DNA of 64,000 nt from Gemella haemolysans (lineage in GTDB: Bacteria > Bacillota > Bacilli > Staphylococcales > Gemellaceae). Location of the stretch: contig NZ_JAQMFS010000055.1 in assembly GCF_028308085.1 (NCBI RefSeq), positions 62,001-126,000 on the forward strand. The letters are read 5' to 3'. Positions 57,266 to 64,000 of the stretch are shown in pieces. Each line of letters opens with the position of its first letter. The stretch's first letter is position 1. A program made the position numbers and the translations under genes. The notes under the pieces were generated by a model. It ran no database searches. It saw only the letters and a program-made list of their open reading frames with translations, and was not told the DNA's origin.

Positions 57266-58171
57266 ATGTTAGAAAGTTTTAATCAACTAGATGACATTTT
57301 TAAAACAAAAATAACTAAACCTAAAACAATCGTCGTTGTAAAAGCTGCTCAAGACCATGCTCTTCATAGTGTTTTTGAGTTTGCTAATAAAGGTTATTTA
57401 ATACCTATTCTAATAGATTCTAAAGAAAAAATAGATGAATTATTACTAGATATAAATACTAAAAACAGTGATTTTGAAATTATAGATATAGAAGATGATA
57501 TATCTGCTGCAAAAAAAGGTATAGAGTTAGTTAGAGAGGGTAAAGCTGACTTTATCATGAAAGGAAACCTTCCTACTTCAACACTTTTAAGAGAAGTAGT
57601 AAATAAAGAAACAGGAATTAAAAAAAGTTCTGTTCTTTTCCACCTAGCATTATTAGATATTCCAAAATATAATAAACTTTTAGGTATAACCGATGGTGGA
57701 ATGATTCTTGAACCTTCTGAAGAGCAGAAAATAAAAATAATCGAAGAAACTTCTAAGATTTTCAAATCTCTTGGTTATGAGAAAATAAAATTCAGCCTAT
57801 TATCTGCTGCAGAGATGGTTAACCCTAAACAAAAATCTTCGGTAGAAGCTGATGAAATCTCAAAACACTTCAAAAATAATGAAACACTAATTGTTGAGGG
57901 ACCATTATCTTTGGATATATCTCTTGATAAAAATATTGCACAAGAGAAAAAATATGCAGGGAATATCCAAGGAGACGCTGATGTTCTAGTAGTTCCTGAC
58001 ATAGTCTCTGGTAACGGTATTTCTAAATCACTAATACTAATGGCAGAAGCCAAAATGGCTGGATTGATACTTGGAGCAACTGTTCCAATCGTACTAACAT
58101 CACGCTCCGCTTCTGATACCGAAAAAAAATACTCGTTAATTCTAGCACTGCTAGCAGACAAGGAGAATTAA
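57266..58171 (+). CDS. ptb: Phosphate butyryltransferase-like phosphotransacylase
   Basis: This is a 301-residue phosphotransacylase of the Pta/Ptb family, shorter than Pta. Motifs include GKADFIMKGNLPTSTLLREVV, ILEPSEEQKIKI and VEADEISKHF, and the C-terminus has SGNGISKSLILMAEAKMAGLI. It exchanges acyl-CoA with phosphate, giving acyl phosphate for the kinase. It ends one base before buk. This pair normally follows bkd genes in Bacilli. The preferred acyl group (isobutyryl, isovaleryl, butyryl or acetyl) is unknown. Confidence 0.88.
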   Translation: MLESFNQLDDIFKTKITKPKTIVVVKAAQDHALHSVFEFANKGYLIPILIDSKEKIDELLLDINTKNSDFEIIDIEDDISAAKKGIELVREGKADFIMKGNLPTSTLLREVVNKETGIKKSSVLFHLALLDIPKYNKLLGITDGGMILEPSEEQKIKIIEETSKIFKSLGYEKIKFSLLSAAEMVNPKQKSSVEADEISKHFKNNETLIVEGPLSLDISLDKNIAQEKKYAGNIQGDADVLVVPDIVSGNGISKSLILMAEAKMAGLILGATVPIVLTSRSASDTEKKYSLILALLADKEN

Positions 58172-58172
58172 T

Positions 58173-59237
58173 ATGAAAAAAATATGCGTTATTAATCCAG
58201 GTGCAACTTCTACCAAGGTTGCATACTATGAAAATACTACAGAAATTTTCTCACATGAGATTACCTATTCATTAGAACAACTAAAGCCATTCAATAATAT
58301 CTTCGATCAATTGTCACTTAGATTAACTGATATTGAGTCACTAATTAAAGAGAAGATACCTAATCACAAGTTTGATTCAGTTGTAGGTCGTGGGGGGCTT
58401 CTTCCACCAGTAGATGCTGGGGCTATTCTTGTAGATGAGAATCTTATAGATTGTTTAAAAAATAGGCCCTTATTAGAACACGCCTCTAACCTAGGAGCAT
58501 CACTTGCTAAAAGTGTTGCGGAAAAATTTGGTGTTGAGTCTGCGCCTTCTTTCATATATGATCCTGTTACCGTCGATCAAATGAATGATGTTGCTCGTAT
58601 CTCTGGTTCAAGCCTAATCGATAGAAAAAGTGTCGGCCACGCACTTAATATGCGAGCTGTAGCTCATGATGTGGCTAATAAGTTAAATATCCCATACGAA
58701 TCTGGGAATTTTATAGTCGTTCATGTTGGTGGTGGTTCTAGTGCTAGTGCACATGAAAATGGACGCATGGTCGATGTTATTTCTGATGATGAAGTAATGT
58801 TTTCTAGCGAACGTACAGGAGGTATTCCACTTAAACAATATATTAACTTATGCTATGAAAAAACTAAATCAGAAGTGACAGAACTGACTCGTAAAAAAGG
58901 AGGGCTTGTCTCATACTTCGGAACAAATGATGCAAGAAAAATCCATGAACTTATGGATAATGGTGATGAAAAAGCAAAACTTGTATTAGAAGCAATGGCC
59001 TATCAAATATCAAAAGCTATAGGTGAATTAGCTACAGTATTAAAAGGACAAGTAAATGCTATAATACTTACCGGTGGAATAGCGCGTTCTAATTTTATCT
59101 CAGATAAAGTTAGAGAAAGAGTTGAATTCATCGCTCCACTATTCATTATCCCAGGAGAAAAAGAAATGCAGGCTCTAGCATCAGGCGCACTGAGAGTTCT
59201 TAATAACGAAGAAAAATATAATATTTTCGAAAAATAG
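58173..59237 (+). CDS. buk: Butyrate kinase (branched-chain acid kinase)
   Basis: This is a 354-residue acetokinase-fold kinase. It starts ICVINPGATSTKVAYYEN, and VGRGGLLPPVDAGAILVD, FIVVHVGGGSSASAHENGR and IILTGGIARSN are butyrate-kinase motifs. It makes ATP from acyl phosphate. Placed after ptb and a 2-oxo acid dehydrogenase, it lets the cell conserve energy from oxidative decarboxylation of oxo acids. It ends the operon before a terminator. Confidence 0.92.
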   Translation: MKKICVINPGATSTKVAYYENTTEIFSHEITYSLEQLKPFNNIFDQLSLRLTDIESLIKEKIPNHKFDSVVGRGGLLPPVDAGAILVDENLIDCLKNRPLLEHASNLGASLAKSVAEKFGVESAPSFIYDPVTVDQMNDVARISGSSLIDRKSVGHALNMRAVAHDVANKLNIPYESGNFIVVHVGGGSSASAHENGRMVDVISDDEVMFSSERTGGIPLKQYINLCYEKTKSEVTELTRKKGGLVSYFGTNDARKIHELMDNGDEKAKLVLEAMAYQISKAIGELATVLKGQVNAIILTGGIARSNFISDKVRERVEFIAPLFIIPGEKEMQALASGALRVLNNEEKYNIFEK

Positions 59238-59272
59238 AACTACTATGCTTTAAACTTCTATGTATGGTCTAC

Positions 59273-59321
59273 AAAAAGGGTAGTGACTCATAAATCTATT
59301 TTCATAAGTCACTACCTTTTT
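59273..59321. terminator. Bidirectional terminator between buk and the LysR gene
   Basis: AAAAAGGGTAGTGACT (59273-59288) pairs with AGTCACTACCTTTTT (59307-59321) with one bulged G, and T tracts lie on both sides. It serves two convergent transcripts. Confidence 0.85.
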
Positions 59322-59330
59322 CTATATTTT

Positions 59331-60227
59331 TTACTTTTTCTTAATTTTTTCAGAAAGTATGTAGTCTATAAACAATTTTCCTATTTCAGAAATATCTTCG
59401 TCTTTTTTATGAGCAATTCCTACCTTGTACTCCATCTTTTCCGCTAACGGTATCCACTTCGTATTTTGAAATTGACTAATATCTTCGAACTCAGCAGGCA
59501 ATATAGCCACACTATTAAATATCTCTATACTCTTAACAAGAACAGTCCAATTATCATCGGCAAAAACAATATTCGGTTCAAAACCTCTCTCCCTACACTT
59601 CACATAAATTTCATTTCCTAGGACATAATTTTTTGTGAGTGAACTTATTCGCACATCTTTTAAATCCTCAATAGTAATCTCTTCTTTATTTTCCAAAGGA
59701 TGATTAGAAGGAACTACAATCGCAGCAACATACGAAGCCTTTTTTCTTTCAATAGGTTTCATAACAATGCCTCTCTCATACTGTGGAAAAGAAAGTAATC
59801 CTAAATCTAGATCTCCATTAGCAACCATCCTTTGCAGTTGTTTAGAACCATGTTGAATTAAGCTCAACTCAACTTTAGGATGTCTAGCTATAAAACTCGA
59901 TATTTCTTCCATATATTGAATTGCAAATAATACTGTTAAACCTACCTTCAGCACTTCTCTACTTTCTTCAATAGATGCATTCATTTCATCAATTAAATTA
60001 TTGTATGATTTCAATAAAACAATACCTTTTTCATAAAGCATTTGCCCACTTTCTGTTAACTCTAAACGTCTATTATTTTGCTCAAATAAAGTAGTATTAA
60101 ATTCCTTCTCCAATTTCTTTATTGCTAACGTTAATGTAGGCTGCGTAACAAATAATTCCTTTGCCGCTAAAGAATAACTTCTCTTATTCGCAACTGTAAT
60201 AAAATAGTTTAACTGTCTAAATTCCAT
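59331..60227 (-). CDS. LysR-family transcriptional regulator
   Basis: This is a 298-residue LysR regulator. The N-terminal helix-turn-helix is QLNYFITVANKRSYSLAAKELFVTQPTLTLAIKKLEKE, and the effector domain spans about 90-295. No particular subfamily is evident. It is convergent with the ptb-buk operon rather than divergent, so a role in controlling that operon is only a guess. It has its own promoter (TTGTTA, 18 bases, TATAAT at 60264-60269). Confidence 0.88.
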   Translation of the reverse strand: MEFRQLNYFITVANKRSYSLAAKELFVTQPTLTLAIKKLEKEFNTTLFEQNNRRLELTESGQMLYEKGIVLLKSYNNLIDEMNASIEESREVLKVGLTVLFAIQYMEEISSFIARHPKVELSLIQHGSKQLQRMVANGDLDLGLLSFPQYERGIVMKPIERKKASYVAAIVVPSNHPLENKEEITIEDLKDVRISSLTKNYVLGNEIYVKCRERGFEPNIVFADDNWTVLVKSIEIFNSVAILPAEFEDISQFQNTKWIPLAEKMEYKVGIAHKKDEDISEIGKLFIDYILSEKIKKK

Positions 60228-60627
60228 AAATACTCCCCCATCCTCTCAATATCTTACAATATTATTATAACTTAAAGAGTATTAATTTAACAACTACAAC
60301 ACAATATTACATCCTTCAAATAATATATAGAACCGAAGTTATAAAAAATACCAACCTCAAAAAATTTACTCTTTTGAAATCAGCACTTAATCATTATATA
60401 TTTTTTTAAGTAATGTTATGTTAACTATCTCTAAAAATAACATCATTAACCTTTATTATACCATAAAAACAATGATTTTATCAGTCTTTTATTTTTTAAT
60501 ATTTTGTGTTATGTTAAAGGTACTAAAGGAGCTGACTTAACAAAATCTTGTTTCTTAAAAGATCATACTTTTTGAGTCACTCCATATTAATAGTAAATAC
60601 GCAATACGCGATTCCAGGGAGGTTGCT
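60228..60627. other. 400-base gene-free stretch
   Basis: On the left is the LysR promoter (minus strand; -35 60288-60293, -10 60264-60269). The rest is AT-rich with no convincing ORF. A GGGAGG ribosome-binding site ends it, before the small membrane protein ATG at 60628. I could not assign a plus-strand promoter. Confidence 0.5.
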
Positions 60628-60858
60628 ATGGTAAACGCAAAAAAAATAAAAAAAAGATATTACATATTTCTAGTATTCTATCTGTTATTTGGTATCGTAC
60701 TATTATTAATATTAGATAGAGTGGATAGTCAAGACTTTACACAAAAATATAAAACCATATTATCAGTGTTCCAATTTGTTTATTCAATCTTACCTATAGT
60801 GTTATCTTGGGCTCTAACTAACTATATAGCTAAAAAAACTAAAAACGTAGAAAAATAA
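60628..60858 (+). CDS. Small two-segment membrane protein, unknown
   Basis: This is a 76-residue protein with two hydrophobic segments (about 13-30 and 48-66). It has a basic N-terminus (MVNAKKIKKRYY) and a basic C-terminus, so both ends are probably cytoplasmic. A strong GGGAGG ribosome-binding site lies seven bases before the ATG, which supports it being real. I recognise no family. It is convergent with the CapD-like gene and unlinked to obvious partners. Confidence 0.6.
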   Translation: MVNAKKIKKRYYIFLVFYLLFGIVLLLILDRVDSQDFTQKYKTILSVFQFVYSILPIVLSWALTNYIAKKTKNVEK

Positions 60859-60914
60859 AATAGACACTCTCTATCACTAGCTATACTACAAACTCCCTTA
60901 TATAGCTAGAAAGA

Positions 60915-60940
60915 GCGATTCAAAATCATCTTTGAATCGC
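60915..60940. terminator. Hairpin between the small membrane gene and capD
   Basis: GCGATTCAAA and TTTGAATCGC form a 10-bp stem. The tails are CCTCCTTTCTTT (plus) and TCTTTC (minus), moderate T tracts. It probably ends both convergent transcripts. Confidence 0.6.
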
Positions 60941-60950
60941 CCTCCTTTCT

Positions 60951-62822
60951 TTATCCATTATAACAATTTATTATTTCAAATAACTTGCTACGTATTTCTT
61001 CATTTGTTGAATGCCCTAGCATTGATTTTAATTCATTTAGTTTTTTATCTAATTCTTCTACATCAATATCTAAAGTTGTATTTTTATAGATCATTTTGTT
61101 ATCAGTCTTTTCACTACTTTCGTAATCAAGTGATAACTCCTCATACATCTTCTCACCAGGTCTTAGTCCGATTTCTTCGATATCGATATCTTTATATGGT
61201 TCTAATCCTGATAGTTTGATTAAGTTTGTCGCAAGATCTATTATTTTTACGGGTTCTCCCATGTCTAATAGGAAAATCTCCCCTTCACTTGCGTAATACC
61301 CAGCTTGTAGCACTAATTGTGCCGCTTCTGGAATCGTCATGAAGTAACGAATAATATTTCTATGCGTAATAGTGATAGGACCACCTTTTTTAATCTGTTC
61401 TTTAAAAATAGGAATTACAGAACCATTAGAACCTAGTACATTACCAAATCTAACCGCAGCAAATTTCGTTTTGTACTTATTACCTTTTGATTGTAAGATA
61501 ATCTCTGTTAAACGTTTCGAAGCTCCCATCGCATTCGTTGGATTTACCGCCTTGTCAGTAGAAATCATAATAAATCTTTCTACTTCTTTTTCAATCGCCA
61601 CATCCATAACATTTTTCGTTCCAAAAACATTATTTTTTATAGCTTCTTGTGGACGACGTTCCATTAAAGGCACATGTTTATGTGCTGCCGCATGGAACAC
61701 TACATTAGGCTTATACTTATCAAACACCTCAGCTAAAGCAGCTTTTTCACGAATACTTACTATTTCAGAAATATATTGTATATCCGCATATTCTTTACTG
61801 TGTGATTTTTCAAAATCTAAATCACGCTCTAGCATGTATAATGCGTTCTCGTTAACATCTACTAAAACAAGTTGACTAGGTTTGAATTTGAATATTTCTC
61901 TAACAATCTGGCTTCCAATCGAACCACCAGCACCAGTAACAAGAATACTTTTCCCTTTAATATATGAACGAATCTCACCTTGAGACAGTTTCACTTCACC
62001 ACGTCCTAATAAATCTTCAATAGACACGTCTTTTAAGTGTTTAGAAATACTTTCCCCGTCCTCTACAGCAATACCTGAGCTCATTACTTTAACAGTAACA
62101 TTCGCTTCTTTTAGTACGTTTAATATTCTATTTTTATCATATGCTCCAATTGAAGGAATAGCTAAAAATACCTGCTCTACTTCATATTTTGGAATAAGTT
62201 TCAACATATCATATGTTGTTCCGACAACAGTAACCCCACTAATTACAGAGTTTTTTCTGTTATCATCGATAAGTCCAACTACATTGGCACGGAAAATATT
62301 ATTTTTAGATAATTCTTTTAACAAGATATATCCAGCATCTCCTGCACCTATTATAAATGTATTCTTATAAGAATTAGCACCATATTTACCCGCTTCTCTT
62401 TCTCGTAAAGCACGGTAAAGCATTCTTGTAAACATCATTCCGGCGATTATTAATAACGGTGAAAAAATCGCAAATCTAACATTTGAAAATGTATCAGGTA
62501 GCATATATTGGTATAAAATACTAGTGATTAAATCTCCTAGTACTACTGAAAAGCAAATATTTACTATTTCATTTACACCTAAGTAAGACCACAGTGATTT
62601 ATTAGTACCAAACAAATAAAAACTAATTGTATAAACCACAAGTGAAATCACTAAAAATTCGGCTATTTCTACGTGATGGTCATTCAACATAGAAAATGGA
62701 TCCGAAGCCTTACCTAAAAATATAGATGCTACTACTCCAAATATTACCGTCAATAAATCCAATACCATAATTAGCTTAAATCTATGATTTATATATATTT
62801 TTGATGAAAATAATTTATCCAT
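60951..62822 (-). CDS. CapD/PglF-type UDP-sugar 4,6-dehydratase, membrane-bound
   Basis: This is a 623-residue protein. It has four N-terminal membrane segments (about 15-135), a first Rossmann domain with GAGDAG (159-164), and a catalytic SDR domain with GAGGSIG (297-303). The catalytic set is S421-T-D-K424 and M432-x3-K436; the usual Tyr is replaced by Met, as in WbpM/PglF/CapD enzymes. This family makes UDP-4-keto-6-deoxy-GlcNAc, the precursor of bacillosamine-type or N-acetylfucosamine sugars in capsules and glycans. No glycosyltransferase follows within the window. Confidence 0.92.
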   Translation of the reverse strand: MDKLFSSKIYINHRFKLIMVLDLLTVIFGVVASIFLGKASDPFSMLNDHHVEIAEFLVISLVVYTISFYLFGTNKSLWSYLGVNEIVNICFSVVLGDLITSILYQYMLPDTFSNVRFAIFSPLLIIAGMMFTRMLYRALREREAGKYGANSYKNTFIIGAGDAGYILLKELSKNNIFRANVVGLIDDNRKNSVISGVTVVGTTYDMLKLIPKYEVEQVFLAIPSIGAYDKNRILNVLKEANVTVKVMSSGIAVEDGESISKHLKDVSIEDLLGRGEVKLSQGEIRSYIKGKSILVTGAGGSIGSQIVREIFKFKPSQLVLVDVNENALYMLERDLDFEKSHSKEYADIQYISEIVSIREKAALAEVFDKYKPNVVFHAAAHKHVPLMERRPQEAIKNNVFGTKNVMDVAIEKEVERFIMISTDKAVNPTNAMGASKRLTEIILQSKGNKYKTKFAAVRFGNVLGSNGSVIPIFKEQIKKGGPITITHRNIIRYFMTIPEAAQLVLQAGYYASEGEIFLLDMGEPVKIIDLATNLIKLSGLEPYKDIDIEEIGLRPGEKMYEELSLDYESSEKTDNKMIYKNTTLDIDVEELDKKLNELKSMLGHSTNEEIRSKLFEIINCYNG

Positions 62823-62963
62823 AACATCTCCTACTAATTCTTTAAATGAGCAAAGGGGTTAATTTATATAATCAAGATAAAACTTAACTACATACTGTGT
62901 CGCAATAGTTTACAAATAAATACGCTACGAAATCATAGCTTTTACTTATCTAATAAACTTTGC

Positions 62964-63014
62964 GGGGGGCGATTTAAAAACACGAATTCTAATCAGGTTT
63001 CCAAATCTTCCCCC
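62964..63014 (-). other. GC-rich hairpin upstream of the CapD-like gene
   Basis: GGGGG-GATTT and AAATC-CCCCC arms pair across a 27-base loop in an otherwise AT-rich region. No T tract follows on either strand. It could be part of the capD 5' leader or the end of the upstream transcript. Confidence 0.5.
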
Positions 63015-63028
63015 AAGCTCTTTATATT

Positions 63029-63280
63029 TTAATATAATCTATAACCGAAGTACCCTGCAGCTGCAATAATTATAAGTAATATAACAATACTGACTTTTCG
63101 AGTTTCTTCAATTACTTTTATCTCTACTAACTTCTGAACTATTAATATCGTTATCGCCACGAAAATAGCTGTTTTTTTGACACTTTGGTTTTCTATAAAC
63201 ATAGTTCCTATTATTATAGCTAAACTGAAAACCGTTATAAGCATATTAATAGCTAAAAACATCAATTTTTTATCTGTCAT
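63029..63280 (-). CDS. Small three-segment membrane protein, unknown
   Basis: This is an 83-residue protein with three hydrophobic segments (about 6-26, 32-50, 61-80) and a short positive N-terminus (MTDKK). It begins two bases after the stop of the CdaR-like gene, which indicates translational coupling. I do not recognise a family. In many Bacilli cdaR is followed by glmM, which is absent at this position. Confidence 0.7.
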   Translation of the reverse strand: MTDKKLMFLAINMLITVFSLAIIIGTMFIENQSVKKTAIFVAITILIVQKLVEIKVIEETRKVSIVILLIIIAAAGYFGYRLY

Positions 63281-63282
63281 CT

Positions 63283-64000
63283 TTATTTTTTCCTTATCTT
63301 GATCGTTACTTTAACAATCGGCGTATCTGTCGCTATCCTTATATTTTCTTTTGGATATATTTTTAGATTACTACGCTCTTCTGTTTCTTCTTTAACATCG
63401 CTCAAGTCAACATCAACGAACATTTCATTAATTTTTGCTAATTCATTAGCGTCTTCCGCCCTAATAGTTACCTTAGAAACATCCGCAGTAGCACTAACTA
63501 ACTCATATCCTGAAGGTAGGCTACCTATAGTATTTACTTCTAACGGCACTTCTTTTTCAATATTTTTTAATTCAATACTCATAAGAGTTGAGTTCGGTTC
63601 TATTTGAATATCCTCTATTTTATTATAATCACTATCGTAAGCTACTAATTTAGCCTCTTCTCTAGTGTTTCTATTAATTTTCGTACGAGTATCACTCTCA
63701 GCTCGAACTTCATTTATCCTATTAAGGCTTTCGATAGCTCCAGAAATTTTGACAGTCTCATTTGTAACGCTAAGTTTATCTACTTCATATCCTATCAATA
63801 ATCTCTCTTTTTTAACTATCGGCGTAACTCTAAACTCTCTAGTTGCTTTTTCCCTAATAGATATAGTTATTGTAGAAGGTTCTGCAGTCCCATCTACACC
63901 TTTTTCAAGTCCATTTATTTCAATTTTAACTTTTTGATCATCACCAATTTGAGCATTTCTAAGATTCAACTTCGCTTTGAAGTTCTTAGCAACACTTTCT
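63283..64000 (-). CDS. YbbR-domain protein, CdaR-like, partial
   Basis: The C-terminal part of a YbbR-repeat protein. The frame stays open through the right edge, so the apparent TTG start near 63969 is internal. Visible segments include GSLPSGYELVSATADVSKVTIRAEDAN and KIYPKENIRIATDTPIVKVTIKIRKK, typical of YbbR repeats. In Bacilli this protein (CdaR) binds the diadenylate cyclase CdaA from the outside. The membrane anchor and cdaA would lie beyond the window. Confidence 0.8.
   Translation of the reverse strand, partial: ESVAKNFKAKLNLRNAQIGDDQKVKIEINGLEKGVDGTAEPSTITISIREKATREFRVTPIVKKERLLIGYEVDKLSVTNETVKISGAIESLNRINEVRAESDTRTKINRNTREEAKLVAYDSDYNKIEDIQIEPNSTLMSIELKNIEKEVPLEVNTIGSLPSGYELVSATADVSKVTIRAEDANELAKINEMFVDVDLSDVKEETEERSNLKIYPKENIRIATDTPIVKVTIKIRKK

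Noticed and set aside
63283-63969. A complete CDS starting at a TTG codon near 63969
   Set aside because: The frame remains open to the window edge (ESVAKNFKAK precedes the TTG), so the TTG is an internal Leu.

Overview
The window is an AT-rich chromosomal segment of a low-GC Gram-positive bacterium (Bacillota, class Bacilli). My best guess is Gemella or a close relative. The reasons are Bacilli gene order (complete S10 cluster; dnaE-pfkA-pyk; S1 protein-tilS-hpt-ftsH; ABC, LDH and sortase-substrate genes), AGGAGG ribosome-binding sites, LPXTG surface proteins, competence genes, and strong TATAAT promoters that are often of the TG-N extended type. The genus is inferred, not proven. I saw no rRNA, tRNA or CRISPR.

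Layout. 1-8500: the S10-spc ribosomal protein operon on the minus strand, from rpsJ down to a cut-off rpsE, with a consensus promoter and a structured leader. 8600-17900: minus-strand accessory metabolism (OsmC, HAD phosphatase, nitroreductase, CapA), a natural-transformation cluster (coiA-dprA plus an alpha/beta-hydrolase-like gene), rlmA, tadA and a YdcF protein. 18000-21500: a fused MacB-type ABC exporter and an SdpR/SdpI-like autorepressor-immunity pair with two matched palindromic operators around its promoter. 21900-31600: D-lactate dehydrogenase with cre sites, a gene-free stretch of about 840 bases that looks like a transcribed, strongly folded RNA, then pyk, pfkA, dnaE, a flavin reductase, yaaA and an unknown gene. 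31700-38200: glpK, a decayed HxlR regulator, a malolactic/malic enzyme, a decayed IS3-family element, a small LPXTG protein and a zinc-type macrodomain protein. 38300-47400: a 1794-residue cell-wall subtilase, a P-type ATPase and a Fic protein preceded by three perfect 11-bp iterons. 47400-52400: ftsH, hpt, tilS and an S1-domain gene. 52300-59300: a plus-strand operon for a 2-oxo acid dehydrogenase complex followed by phosphotransacylase and butyrate kinase, with a cre site at the start. 59300-64000: a LysR regulator, a small membrane protein, a CapD-type sugar dehydratase and a cut-off cdaR-like gene.

How the parts fit. Central carbon genes (D-LDH, PfkA, Pyk, GlpK, malolactic enzyme, the dehydrogenase complex with Ptb-Buk) suggest a fermentative, sugar-regulated lifestyle. 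cre-like sequences sit at the ldhD and dehydrogenase promoters, and a weaker one at the LPXTG gene. Surface and polymer genes (subtilase, LPXTG protein, CapA, CapD) suit a host-associated commensal. The least explained element is the hairpin-dense stretch at about 23200-23690. It has a consensus-like promoter and its own plus-strand terminator but no convincing ORF.
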